Notes: generated by a model not told the origin, from the letters alone. Positions 26,520-41,853 are shown, numbered from the stretch's first letter. The stretch is DNA of 64,000 nucleotides from Strongylocentrotus purpuratus (GCF_000002235.5 NW_022145604.1:919597-983596), one strand, 5' to 3'. Program-made: numbers and translations.

Positions 26520-29500
26520 CTGCAATAGATTAAAAAATATGATACGTTATCAAAGGATGGTCCTATTTTTTTAGACAGGGGTCTGGCAAATATTTGAACA
26601 TTTTGAAAAGTTCACAATCCATGAGTGGCGTTACGTATATCTAATAATAGCGTGTGTGTGTGGATAGGGGAGGGGTGGGTGATATCCCTCTATGTGCCCC
26701 CCCCCCTCAATTGTGAGTAAAGACAAAGGAATGTACTAGTGCTTAATCAGGGGCGGATCTAGCTTTTTGCTAAGGGGGGGGGGGTTGACCAAAATAATGA
26801 CGATGCGGAGCATCGTCCACGAGCCGCAAAGCGGCGAGCCGATTTTTTTTGGGGGTGTTTATTAAACCCCGTAAGTGATGTTTTCCTGGCATCTATTAAC
26901 GCAATGGAGACCATAAAAAGCAGTGCATGATAACGTCTTTTTAAATCAAGTAACAGTTTAATACACAGTTATATCCAGAGTTATCATGTGTTTGGTTAAG
27001 TTACCAGATGAGTTGAATATCTTCTCACAATATTTGCACTTGAAAGGGTTTTTCTCCAGCGTGCGTTCTTTTTTCTTTCTTTTTTTCTCTCCTTTTTTCT
27101 TTTTTTTTCCTTTTTTTTTTTTTTTTTTTTTTTTTTTTGGGCCGCCCAAGGGGGGGGGGGTTTAAACCCCCTAAACCCCCCCGTAGATCCGCGCCTGTTA
27201 ATGGTGAATTATCGATGTTTTATCATAACTTAATCACAATTATAATTAATAAATGACACATATTTGTAAAGCTTAATTCCTCCTTTTTCATTTGATGCAA
27301 CTCACATGATGCATATTAGTAATTAAAAGCAATTTAAAGGGAGGAAACCAAAAAGTAATTTGGCGGGCGGTATCTGAATTTCGAAGAAAAATTCACATTT
27401 CTAGAAAGTTCATTTTCTGCTCTTACATATGACACCTCAAATCAGGAATAACAACGTTCTGTATGTTTAAAGTGATGCTTGCATTTCAATAATTTGATTA
27501 AGCGAATTCGTTTTCACTGGCTGCCTGCCGTAGCAACAAACGGAATTGAAAAAAGGACTTAAGTTCGTTTCGTTGACGATCAGACATAGACGAAATACTT
27601 CATGCATGGCTGATTGTCAATGAAACGGAGTTAAGTCTTTTGTCAATTATGCTTGTTGCTACGGCAGGCAGGCAGTGAAAACGAACTTTTAAAATCAAAT
27701 TATGGAAATGCAAGCATCACTTTACAGAACTTTGTTATTCCTTGCTCATTTTTCCTGATTGAGGGGCAGAAACTGATCTTTGTAGAAATGTGAATTTTTC
27801 AACCAAATCCAGGTACCGCCCGCTTAATGAACCCAATGAGGATCAACTTCACTGGGTTACGTAATACAATGTAAACGTGTGCCTGGGGGGGGGGGGGCGT
27901 TTCACGAAACAATTAGTCACCGACTAATGTCATTCTCACCGACTATTTTCCAGGCCTCTGATTGGTCAAATTTAGTCAGCATTGACAGTTGTCGGCGGAC
28001 AAATGTTGATGAAACTTCCCCCTGTAAGTGTGGGGGTCTGTGCGCTATTCATAAGGACAGCTATTTATAAAAGACCGCTATTCATTTAGTCTCGCGTTAT
28101 GGATAGCGGTCCCTATGAATACTGGTGCTTATGAACGGCGGTCCTTATGAATACCGAGGTAAATTGTCTCTGGTTTGCTCGCTACTCATAAAGGAACGCT
28201 ATTCATTTTGTCCCGCATTATGGATACCGGGTCTTTTGAATAATATTCCTTATGAATAGCGGTCTTTAGGGATAGCGAGCTTGACCTGTTGGCCCGAATT
28301 CACAAAGGAGGTTTGTCGACAAACCTCCTTTTGTTTCGACAAACCTCCTTTTGTTATTTACAAACCAGGTTTGTAAAAAACGCGTCAAAACGCGTCATAT
28401 GACGTATATAAACCTCGGTTTGTCGACAAACCTCCTTTGTGAATTCGGGCCTTTGTGTGTAAGTTGTCAGCAATGATCCATATCGAATATACGTACCTGC
28501 ACGGTGCAATGTTTGCTCAATGTTATACAGCGTGTCAGCTACATCCTCTGTATTGTAAGTCGTATCATCATTGTTACCTTCAAACAAAATAAAATGAGAT
28601 TAAGCCTTTTACTTTTCAAAAATATTTTTGTTTTATTTTTTTTATTAAAGTACAAGGATTTTAACTATTGCAGACACAAGTAAAATTTAATTTCCTTATC
28701 TTCTCACTTGAGGATGAAAGAAATAATAACAGACATCAGGTCTCTGCCCTTCTTTTGATAATATATTTAATTTCATTTTAAATCAATGTCAAAAATTATC
28801 AATACCAAACCAGACTTAAAGGTGATAGAAAAACACGCTCTTTATATACCTTCAAGTTTTTACTATTATATTTTCGAATGTCTTTGATATGTTGAAAGAA
28901 TTGTGTTTATAAAAATGACATTTTATTTTTACTGTTGTAAAAATGTATTTCATCGATTTTTATGCACTTCTTTAACAAAGCTATGTAGATCCCGATTTCA
29001 GTTTTCCCAATTATGGATTACCTGGGGAAAGGGGAAATGTAACATGTGTAGGCCTGTTAAAATAATTTCGTGCAATTTAGCTGTGCATACATACCATTTT
29101 CAAGAATACCATTAAGATCCTCCAAGTCGTTATTCAGTTCAGTCAACACATACGAGAGACCATCATTGGTTCCTGAAAGATGGAAATGGAAATACAAAGT
29201 ACCTAAGATTGAAGCTTAATGCGAAATGAATTCGATAAACTCTTCCACAATTATTGTTATTTGTTGGCATTGTATTTTAGATGATAACGTTTAATGAAAT
29301 GATTAATGAAATGATTAATTAGATGATTATTTGAAGTTGTAGAAGCTCTCTCTTCTCCTTTGTAATCGCGTCTATTTGTATGTTCGTTTGTCTCTTTTTC
29401 TCTCTCTCTCGAGATCACTCACTCTCTTTCTATCTATCTCATTTACAACCCGTCTCTCTCTCTCTCTCTATCTCTCTTTTTTTTCATTCAATCTCTGTCT

Positions 29501-29567
29501 CTATCTACTTACCCCCTCCCCCTTCTTTCTTACTCTTTCTTACTCCATTTCTTTTTCTCTCTTTCCC

Positions 29568-29610
<43 letters not shown>

Positions 29611-32600
29611 TTTTTTTCATTCACTCTCTGTCTCTATCTACTTACCCCCTTCCCCCTTCTTTCTTACTCCATTTCTTTTTCTCTCATTCCCCCTTGCGCG
29701 CTCTCTCTCTCTCTCTCTCTCTCAGAATGTACAGAGATGCAGTTTTAATAACGAGTTTCCCATCCATACCTTGTTGTGCTGGACATAATGCTTCATCTTC
29801 TCCTCCCAGACAGTCATTATAATCATCACACACAGCATGTACAGAGATGCAGTTTCCTTCATAACATTGGAACTGGTAGTGGGGATCACAATCTCCTGCA
29901 AAACAAATTCAGGGTTTATAAAAGAGCAGCGTAAATGCTAGACAAAATGGCAGATGTCCGTATTCTTCAAAGCAGTTCAAGTTTAACCTGGAAAAGTTTC
30001 ATCCAGTTGAAAATGTCGACCCACCCTTTTCCATGTATTTCCCACTTAAACTTTAATTTGACAATACCAACAGATCATAATACGGAGTAGCACTGCATGT
30101 CTCTCCCCTTTGCAAACTTTGCCTGCCAACCCCAGACAACTCTTTAAAGCCATTTCGTGTTTCATTGAGTAACGTGTTTATAGTTTATATCGTTAGTTTA
30201 AACTGTATTGTCAGCAAATCGCAAAGGTTTACACTGGGGAGGAAGGAGGGATGGGGGGGGGGGGGGCTTTGGAACAGATACCCGCCCCTATCAGAATGGC
30301 TTGGTGCCAGTGATAGGGGCGGTCCATCTGTGCCACCCAAAGGTCTCTTGTCTCTTACCTAGGTTTTGGAAGTCATTACAGTTTAAGGGTATTTCGTCAG
30401 ATCCTGTGGGGCAGTCATTCTTGCCGTCACACATACCCTGAATTGGAACACAGGTACCAGACTCGCACTGAAAACAAGAGGACAAATGTTTAAGTCCAAT
30501 GAAACAATCAAAGACAGTGAACACGCCCAGCAAAATAAAACTTCAAACAAGAGAAGCCAAGATAATCAAAGAGTTGGCAATAACCAATGTACATCTTGAT
30601 AAATTTACGGGTGTGTTTGGTCTATTTTTTCATATTTTTTTATATTCACTTTATCTAATTTCATTTCTTGCACATGATCTTTGTATGACTTACCTCATAC
30701 TCATACGCGTTACACGCACTCGGGCAGCTGTTCTCATCCTCACCATCTTCACAGTCCCGATAACGACCGTCACACACGTAATCCTGCAGTCAAACAGAAA
30801 TACAGTTTGTAAACGGGTCAGAAACCGTCTTACTTTGTCCCGTATCATAGCGATGACGTAGAGGATTTTAGTGTTTCAGCCTACATCTTATTATTTTATT
30901 CATTTCATAGCCCTGCTAGATCATGCTGACCTAAATGAAAGCGTTTTGCTGATGTCAATTAATATGCACCAGTCCATAAAATTACTTAACGTCTGGGACA
31001 CAAAATTTCCAAAAACATTTGACTTGTCCAAACGCGGGATCCATTGAGGGTGAGGGGGGGGGGGGTATATCATATAGGGCCATCCGGCATAGCCTCCTGT
31101 CGATGGCCCTCGCGCTGTTGGAGTCCGTAAATTCTGGCTCGCTGGTCAGAATATACGGACTCCCAACAACGCGAGGGCCATCGACAAGAGGCTACATCCG
31201 GCTTGACGTTGAAATGTTGCTCCGTGTTCACAAAACAAATGATCCTTGCTATCTTGAAAAAAGGTGTTTCATTTTTTAATACAAACTGTAGAAAACAAAA
31301 TTTGGACAGATCACTGCAAATGTACCTTTGGAATGCAAGACCCGTCGTTACACCTGAACTCTGATTTTCCGCAGTCGACAACGTTGTTACCTCCGCAGTT
31401 CTCCTCATCCTCTCCGTTCATGCAGTCCGTGTATTGTCCGTCGCATCGCCATGTGGAGGATATGCAGACTCCATTGGCGCACTAGGTTTTGATCAGAACG
31501 AATGGAAAAAAGGAGAGTTTATTTTGTTATTCTTGATGAAAAGGAAGAGTTTATTGACGAAACCCATAGTTGAGATATGGATGGAAAAAACTTTGACCTA
31601 TCGTATTGAATTGTGCAAGCATTTGTCATCATTATCTGTCAAGTTATATTCAAATAATAAAATAATTGATTTTGTTTTCTTCAAAGAAAAGTACTATTGT
31701 TTAGTATTTCTAGACTTCGTTGCCCCCCCCCCCCCCAGACACACACACACTTAAAGTTGAACAAACGCACTTCAAAACAACTATCATGACCAAAGCAAAC
31801 AAGTGTTTGGTGACAATTTTCACTTATGGCTCATTTTTGTTGGTAATATTTTTGGTGACATTATGTGGGTCTGATATAACATAAATAGAAGAATAAAATA
31901 AATAAGAAGTTTAAGCTGGGCAATAGTGCTTTTACTATTCGGATATAGACAAAGGGAACGATATTATGAAAATCATAAGCGATTTTTAAACCAAACCCAT
32001 TCTAAGATCAGTTAGTGAATTGGCAACTTGATTATCAATGTGGAAGATGCAGGATTCTTATAAAAAGTTCTACATTTACCTGAAACTGGTCCCGGTCGCA
32101 TACACTATGTGGTCCGCAGTCTGTCTCATCCTCACCGAGAGAACAGTCTTCGTACAACCCGTCGCATCGGTAACTGGCAGGAAGGCATGAACCATCGATG
32201 CATTGGAACTCGTTGCTGTTGCATCCACTGATCGGGCAGGCCTCCTCATCCTCACCGTGATAACAGTCTTGATGACCATCACAGCGGGCATCAAGAGGAA
32301 AACATTCTCCGTTGCTGCATTTAAATTGTCCTGTACAATCTTCAATGATGGGACAACCATCCTCATCGTCCTTGCCATAGCAATCGGAGATGCCATTACA
32401 TTGAGCCGTTAGAGGAATGCATTCTCCTGAATTGCATCTAAACTGACCCGCACAGTCTTCTACCACCGGACAGCCATATTCATCTTGGTTGCCCACGCAA
32501 TCTCGAATACCATCACAAACAGCAATTCTTGAGATGCATTTTCCTGGAGAACAGGTGAACTCACCCGGACACTGGTCTCCGAGAATAGGACAATTAAATT

Positions 32601-35600
32601 CATCCTCTCCTTTCAAGCAGTCTTGGGTGTTATCGCAGATTCTGGTAGCTCCAATGCAGCTACCGTCATCACATTCAAATTCACACCGATTGCAATCGAC
32701 TTCATCTTCGCCTTCAAAACAATCCAACCTGCCGTTGCAGACATAACTCCTTGGGATACAGTTCCCTCGGTCACATGCAAATTCACAAACAGTGTTGCAG
32801 TCATTTTCATCTTCTCCATTGTAACAATCTCGATTCCCATCACAGACTTTGCTTTGCGATATGCAGGGGCCATCATCACACACGAATCCATCAGAACACA
32901 GACTTCTCATCTGGCATCCACCTGATTCGTCTTCTCCCTGAACACAATCACGTACTGCTCTGCATCTACCTCCGAAAGGGATACATTGTCCGTCGCTACA
33001 TTTATATTGTCCTGGACAATCTCCAATGATAGGGCAACCAACCTCATCATCCCTGCCATAGCAGTCAGAGATGCCATTACACCTAGCCGTTAGAGGAATG
33101 CATTCTCCTGAATTGCATCTAAACTGACCCGAACAGTCGGCCACTACCGGACAGCCATCTTCATCTTCGTTGCCAAAGCAATCTCGAACACCATCACAAA
33201 CAGCAGTTCTTGGGATGCAGTACCCAGGAGGACAGGTAAACTCACCAGGACACTGGTCTCCTCTAATGGGACAATTCAATTCATCTTCGCCATCGAAACA
33301 CTCTTCCCTGCCGTTGCAGATATAACTCCTTGGAATACAGTTCCCTCTGCCGCATTCAAATTCATTTCCACATCCTGCTGGGCAACTTTCCTCGTCTTCC
33401 CCGGAAGAGCAGTCAGGTATGCCATCACAAACATTATCACCACCAATACAATGGCCATTATAGCAGGTAAACTCAGTACTGTCACATCTTTCGTTGATAG
33501 GACAGGAACTCTCGTCCAGGCCATTTGAACAGTCTCGACGACCATCACAGATGTACCGTAATTCAATACAGAATCCTGTCTGACAATTGAATTTACCAGG
33601 GCAGATATCTTCTGATTCACAGTTCTGCTCATCTGTACGATCTGGACAGTCTTTGTAGGTGTCACAAACTTTGCTAGACTCTATACAGGTTCCATCGCCA
33701 CATCTAAAGCCATTGCAAGGGTTTGTTAATGGGCAACTTGATTCATCTTTACCATCATAGCAATCACGAACTCCATTACAGACAGCTGAATTAGGTATAC
33801 AGTTTCCAACGTCACACAAAAATCCATCAGAACACGGACTACTAATCTGGCATCCACCTGCTTCATCTTCTCCTTGATAACAATCACGTATTCCGTCGCA
33901 TCTAGCTCTTAGAGGGATACACTGTCCGTCACTACATTTATATTGTCCTGGACAATCTCCAATGATAGGACAACCAACCTCATCATCCCTGCCATAGCAG
34001 TCAGAGATGCCATTACATCTAGCCGTTAGAGGAATGCATTCTCCTGAATTGCATCTAAACTGACCCGAACAGTCGGCAACTACCGGACAGCCATCTTCAT
34101 CTTCGTTGCCAAAGCAATCTCGAACACCATCACAAACAGCAGTTCTTGGGATGCAGTAACCAGGAGGACAGGTAAACTCACCCGGACACTGGTCTCCTAT
34201 AATAGGACAATTCAATTCATCCTCTCCTCGTGAGCAATCTTGGGTGCTATCGCAGATCTTGGTAGCTTCAATGCAGCTTCCGTCATCGCATTCAAATTCA
34301 CAACGATTGCAACCAACTTCATCTTCGCCATCGAAACACTCTTCCCTGCCGTTGCAGACATAACTCCTTGGGATACAGTTCCCTCTGTTGCATTCAAATT
34401 CATGTCCACATTCTGGTCGGCAGCCTTCCTCGTCTTCCCCGGCAGAACAGTCGGGTATGCCATCACAAACATTATCACCACCAATACAATGATCATTATA
34501 GCAGGTAAATTCGGTACTGTCACATCCTTCATTGATAGGACAGGAACTCTCGTCCAGGCCATTTGAACAGTCCTGACGTCCATCACAGATGTACCGTAAT
34601 TCAATACAGAATCCTGTCTGACAATTGAATTTACCAGGGCAGATTTCTTCTGATTCACAGTTCTGCTCATCTGTACGATCTGGACAGTCTTTGTAGGTGT
34701 CACAAACTCTACTAGACTCTATACAGGTTCCATCGTCACATCTAAAGCCATTGCAAGGGTTTGTTAAGGGGCAACTTGATTCATCTTCACCATCATAGCA
34801 ATCTCGAACTCCATTACAGACAGCTGAGTTAGGTATACAGTTTTCAGTGCCGCACTGAAATTCACAAACTGTGTTGCAGTTATTTTCATCTTCTCCTTGA
34901 TAACAATCACGTATTCCATTGCATTTAGCTCTTAAAGGGATACACTGTCTATCGCTACATTTAAATTGTCCTGGACAATCTCCAATGACGGGACAACCAT
35001 CCTCATCATCCCTGCCATAGCAATCGGAGATGCCATTACATCTAGCCGTTAGAGGAATGCATTCTCCTGAATTGCATCTAAACTGACCCGAACAGTCGGC
35101 CACTACCGGACAGCCATCTTCATCTTCGTTGCCTGAGCAATCTCGAACACCATCACAAACGGCAATTCTTGAGATGCAGTACCCAGGAGAACAAGTAAAT
35201 TCACCCGGACACTGGTCTTCTACAATGGGACAATTCAATTCATCCTCTCCTCGTGAGCAATCTTGGGTGCTATCGCAGATCTTGGTAGCTTCAATGCAGC
35301 TTCCGTCATCGCATTCAAATTCACAACGATTGCAACCAACTTCATCTTCGCCATCGGAACAATCCAACCTGCCGTTGCAAACATAACCTCTTGGGATACA
35401 GTTCCCTCTGCCGCATTCAAATTCATTTCCACATCCTGCTGGGCATTTTTCCTCGTCTTCCCCGGCAGAGCAGTCAGGTATGCCATCACAAACATTATTA
35501 CTACCAATACAATGATCATTATAGCAGGTAAATTCGGTACTGTCACATCCTTCGTTGATAGGACAGGAACTCTCGTCCAGGCCATTTGAACAGTCCTGAC

Positions 35601-38600
35601 GTCCATCACAGATGTACCGTATTTCAATACAGAAACCTGTCTGACAATTGAATTTACCAGGGCAGATTTCTTCTGATTCACAGTTCTGCTCATCTGTACG
35701 ATCTGGACAGTCTTTGTAAGTGTCACAAACTCTACTAGACTCTATACAGGTTCCATCGTCACATCTAAAGCCATTGCAAGGGTTCGTGAAGGGGCAACTT
35801 GATTCATCTTCACCATCATAGCAATCTCGAACTCCATTACAGACAGCTGAATTAGGTATACAGTTTCCAGCATCACACACAAATCCATCAGAACACGGAC
35901 TACTAATCTGGCATCCACCTGCTTCGTCTTCTCCTTGATAACAATCACGTATTCCATTGCATCTAGCTCTTAGAGGGATACACTGTCCGTCGCTACATTT
36001 ATATTGTCCTGGACAATCTTCAATGATGGGACAACCATCCTCATCATCCCTGCCATAGCAATCGGAGATGCCATTACATCTAGCCGTTAGAGGAATGCAT
36101 TCTCCTGAATTGCATCTGAACTGACCCGCACAGTTGTCCACTATCGGACAGCCATCTTCATCTTCGTTGCCAAAGCAATCTCGAACACCATCACAAACAG
36201 CGATTCTTGGTATGCAGTATCCAGGAGGACATGTGAATTCACCCGGACACTGGTCTCCTATAATAGGACAATTCAATTCATCCTCTCCTCGTGAGCAGTC
36301 TTGGGTGTTATCGCAGATTCTGGCAGCTTCAATGCAGCTACCGTCATCACATTCAAATTCGCAACGATTGCAACCAACTTCATCTTCGCCATCGGAACAA
36401 TCCAACCTGCCGTTGCAGACATAACCTCTTGGGATACAGTTCCCTCTGCCGCATTCAAATTCATTTCCACATCCTGCTGGGCATTTTTCCTCGTCTTCCC
36501 CGGCAGAGCAGTCAGGTATTCCATCACAAACATTATCACCACCAATACAATGACCATTATAGCAGGTAAACTCGGTACTATCACATCCTTCGTTGATAGG
36601 ACAGGAACTCTCGTCCAGGCCATTTGAACAGTCCTGACGTCCATCACAGATGTACCGTAATTCAATACAGAACCCTGTCTGACAATTGAATTTACCAGGG
36701 CAGATTTCATCTGATTCACAGTTCTGCTCATCTGTACGATCTGGACAGTCTTTGTAAGTGTCACAAACTCTACTAGACTCTATACAGGTTCCATCGTCAC
36801 ATCTAAAGCCATTGCAAGGGTTCGTTAAGGGGCAACTTGATTCATCTTCACCATCATAGCAATCTCGAACTCCATTACAGACAGCTGAGTTAGGAATACA
36901 GTTTCCATTGCCGCACTGAAATTCACAAACAGTGTTGCAGTTATTTTCATCTTCTCCACTGTAACAATCACGATTCCCATCACAAACTTTGTTTTGCGAT
37001 ATGCAGGAGTTATCAGAACACACGAATCCATCAGAACACGGAGTACCGTCACAGGCGTAAGTTTCCTCGTCTGAATTATCACCACAATCGTTATAACGGT
37101 TACAAACGCGATTGGAGTCGATGCAATTACCATTTCCGCAACGAAATCCTGTCGAACATCTGTCATCTGGACAACCAACTTCGTCATCTCCTCCAGAACA
37201 GTCTCTCCGACCATTGCAAACAGCAGAATCAGGAATACACAAACCATCTCTACATTTGAATCCCCTGCACTCTTCTGGACACCTTACTTCATCCTCGCCT
37301 CTCAAACAATCCGGTCGACCGTTGCATACACTGGCCGTATCAATGCATATCCCATCGTTGCATCTAAACCCAGAACACTGCTCCGGGCAGTTGATTTCAT
37401 CGTCACCTCGTGAGCAATCTGGTCGCCCATTGCAGACATCTCTAGTGTCTATACACGAACCATCGGAGCATGTGAACCCGGAACATTCCTCTGGGCAATT
37501 AATTTCGTCTTCTGCTGCGCGGCAATCAGCATTGCCATCGCAAAGGCTTGATATTGGTATACATGTGCCATCAGCGCATTCAAAGGCAGTGCACCCTGGC
37601 AGACAATTTTCCTCATCTTCTCCCTCGGAGCAGTCTCGCGCTCCGTTGCACACCGAGCTGATATCGGTACATTCCCCGTTGTTGCACTCGAAACCATCGA
37701 TACAATCAGGTGCTGTGAAGCAAGACACTTCCGTTTCATCTCTGCCATCAATACAGTCGAAACTACCATCGCAGATTCTTGTAGATTCAAGGCAGTAGTC
37801 AGTGCGGCATAAGAACAATCCCCGACAGCTAGGTGACTCTGGGCATCCTGCTTCGTCAACAGCCCCGTAGCAATCAACCCATCCATCGCAGAAGGCCTCG
37901 CCTGGGACACACTGTCCTGTACTGCACATTTTAAGATCAGCGTCTACATCACATTGTGGAAGTTCCCTGCAGGATACCTCGTCTTCACCATCAGCGCAGT
38001 CAACTTGACCGTCACAGATCAAGGACGCCGGGACACACGTCCCATCCATGCACTGGAAATCACCGCCACATTGCGTCATCACGCAGTCCTCCTCATCTTC
38101 ACCCTCGCTACAATCAATGAACCGATCACATAGCCGACTCCTAGAGATACACTTGCCTTCGTCACACCGGAAGTCACCCCCACAGTCATGTGGCACAACC
38201 AAAGGGCAGTTACGCTCGTCTTCCCCTCTTAAGCAGTCATTCCTTCCGTCACATACTTTCGCTTCTGCGAGGCATCCTACTCTACTGCCGACGTTGCAAC
38301 GTATCTCATTTTGGCGACACGTTGGTTGCGTTGGTTGTGTTGGACGCGTTGGATGCGTTGGTTGCGTTGGTTGCGTTGGTTGGCTGATGCATCCACGTTC
38401 ATCCTCTCCTCCAAAACAATCTACTCTCCCGTTACACACAAAGCCATAAGATAGACACCGGCCATCGGATGAACACTCGAATTTACCCGGACATGCTGCT
38501 ACGACTGCACAGTTCTCTTCGTCTTCTCCTGTAGCAGTAGTATAGGGGAAGAGAGTCGAGGGAAGAAAAAAAAAAAAAAACGATAACCAATAGATATAAC

Positions 38601-41600
38601 TATGATAACTTTGTTTAACACACTAGTTGAAATGTACTACTTTATACGTATTATATTAATTTAATACAGATATGATTTTGGCCTGCAAATACATGTATTA
38701 GCATGCAATATAATGCTAAAGGAATCAACGAATACAACAAATCAGCTGTGAAGTATCAACAATTCGATATAAATTGTAATCCTTCAAATACTTGCTATTA
38801 TCAGGTCTTAATAGCTTAACCCAAAACCGTATTATCTTCATAATTAATTTATCTTTCATGAATAATATACAAAGAGAGCTACTTCGTGGTGTAAGCATAA
38901 TTTACATAAGTCAAAGGAATGTTTGAGTTCTTGTTTAAGACCGCGAGTGCCTTCAAAGTGTATGGTTATTACTCTTATCCTTATTTATGACATTTATAGT
39001 GCCCTTTTAGGACCTAAAATTGCTATGAAGGTAGTTTTAGACCACAAAATGTGTGAAATTTAGATTAAATCCGATCATACCAATTCAGCTCCACTTTCCA
39101 AAAATAAAAGGTAGCCGTTAATCTAATAATTTAATAATAACTAAACACGGGCCGGTAAACAAATAGCCAACATTTGCATTGGCTGGAAAAATACGTATGA
39201 GGCGCGATCTCGTTTTTTCAACGGCTTGTTCAATATTATCAAATATTTTTGGGGCCCCACAACATATTAGAAATGGTAATGTTATAGATATTTCAACCGT
39301 GTCTGAATCGATATTATCCTTTTAATTGTATGCTCATTTAAATTTGACACTCAGTTTTTCATTATTTCACAACAAAATATTTTGTGTAGCGCCCTTTATA
39401 CCCAAACTCAGCTTTCCCTTTTAAGTAAAATGACCTTAACTATGATAACGAACACTCACTTATCATATTTTACAAGTGAAACAACAATACTTAAAGGCTT
39501 GTCGATATTCAGAATAGATATGAAAAGATCTGTTCCCTAATATCTCACCATATCGGCAGTCTTGTTCAGAATCACAAAGAGCTGATCGAGGCAAGCATAG
39601 TCCTTCTGCACACTCAAACTGATCATTTCCTGTATAAAAAAAAAAGTTGTTGAGCCAAATAAAATATTTTCCCGGTACCCGGAATCTTTCGGGATTCTCA
39701 CTTATGGTGGTGGTTATTTTATTTTTAGAAAGCATAAATGCTTGTAATAAGTAAGCAACCAGACGGCCGACGGCTTTAGGTCCTCCCCGAGGGACCAAAA
39801 TCCGTCGATAATAGAACGATAACAAAACGATAACGATGACGATATAGATGATGATGATGATGATGATGATAAACATGATCATAATAATGATTACAATAAT
39901 ACCTCTACTTCTAACAATAATAATGACAACAATAGCAATGATGGAAAAGGAGACATTATTCCCTTAATGTCTTCAGGAAGCTAATTATTTCTCCTTGGTT
40001 TAGTATTAAATGTAATAATGCATGATTCATGGATGGATACATAATGAAAATGGAGTAAGTTATTTTACATCGAAGGGCATAACTGTCAGAGGTAACTGCG
40101 CATAAAGGGCTTTGCTATCCTAGGGGGGGGGGGTTTATTGGTGAGAGAATTGTTGTACATGTAGGGGTCGTCTTCATTGATGGTATTACAAGGGGGTGTC
40201 CGGGAATCATTTTCCGGATATTGTTTTCCGCTCGAGGGTAATTGTCAAAAAATATTGTCAGGGTATCAAGTGTCAAGATGTAAATGTTCAGGGTGGTAGT
40301 TCGAGGGTGGGTGCGTAGGTGGGTAGGTGTGTAGTACGGGGTAGTAGCCGGGAGTAGTAGTCCTGGGTGGTAGTTCGAGGGTAGTTGTCGGCGGGTAGTT
40401 TGCCTTGTTTTTCTCTGTCTTTCTGTTGTAATTTATATTTAATTATTTATATAGTTATGGAACAAACCTTTGATAGGCCTTTCGACTTTGTTTGTCCCCC
40501 CACATTTTGATACTTCTGTTCTGTTGAGTTATTTGTTGAAATTGACTTTGTATTGTTAATGTTTGTTATTGTGATATCAAATGCGCGAAATAAAATAAAT
40601 TGAATTGAATTGGGTAGTTCTCTGGAGGTAGTATTACGGATACAAGTTTGATGGGTACCCGGTAGGATGCGACCGTCATTGTTGGTCAAACAGTTTTTGA
40701 GCGTCAAGTAACACCTGGCTGGAATGCTCCCCAGGGAGTGGAGATTGTGCGGGCAAACACTAAATCCAATGACCGGGGTAATAGTATATTTGTAAAGCGC
40801 TTAGAGACATTATATTACGCGCTATATAAAAGCTAAGTATTATTATATTATCATTTGATCAAAGGAACTTACGGCATGAGAAGCAGTCTTGTTCATCTTC
40901 TCCATACGAGCAATCGTAAGTCCCGTCGCAGATCGTCTCGAGTTGGATACACCGCCCGTCATCACACTGGTACCTGCCTGAGCACGGCTCAGTGATTGGT
41001 ATTCCACCACAGTCTAGCTCGTCCTCTCCAAAGTAGCAATCGTGGACTCCATCACAGACATATTGCTGGTAGGATATATTAAAAGATGAGAATATAAAAT
41101 AGTGTGCAACTTAAATTAAGATTAACTATCTGTAAGTCAATATTTATCCAATTAATCCAAAAGGAAACTTAAACATTTTTGTGTAATCATGTAAAGCGCC
41201 AATGTATCAACCGAGTTTCCTGATGGGAATATTTATTTTTTCAACAACAAAAAGTGTTCATGGGGCAGGCCACAAGTACAAATGTAAAGAATTGGATCTT
41301 TGTAATTTGCTTTGTAGATCCAATTTAAACATGTAACATTAATTTGCTACTGTAATGTATAGAATGGGCTAAGCTCTGAAATATTCTAGCAAAATAGCAA
41401 TATAGAGTGTTTAAAACAAAATTTGCGAATGCAAAGTTTAATTTCTTCAACATAATTTATTTTGATATAATATGCAATATATAGGTGTACAACCTAGCCA
41501 AGTTGATTTTTCAAAGGAGGGGGAGGGGTAAAGGGTGGACGCGTTGATGTATAACCCATATAATTCTATAATTTATTGTTGTAAAACTCGATTTAAACAA

Positions 41601-41820
41601 AAGTAGAATCATATCATCATATTATCAGATCATAATGACGTATATGATGTCTCACATTGTCTACGCAGGCATCGTTGTTGCACTTGAATTGACCAGGCGG
41701 ACATGTCTGAGTAAGGCAAGCCTGTTCGTCTTCTCCTTCTAGGCAATCAACATGACCATCGCAGAGCCAGTCTTGAGTTACGCAGGATCCTGGGATACAA
41801 CACCATGATACATGCAGATA

Positions 41821-41853
<33 letters not shown>

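Noticed and set aside
37112-37798. 228-codon plus-strand frame opposite the giant LDLa exon
   Set aside because: A shadow of the LDLa-coding strand; its composition mirrors the antisense of CDG and GEDE codons, with no homology.
32035-38439. Identity as LRP2/megalin or LDL receptor
   Set aside because: No EGF, beta-propeller, transmembrane segment or NPxY motif appears in the assembled gene; similarity rests on LDLa modules alone.
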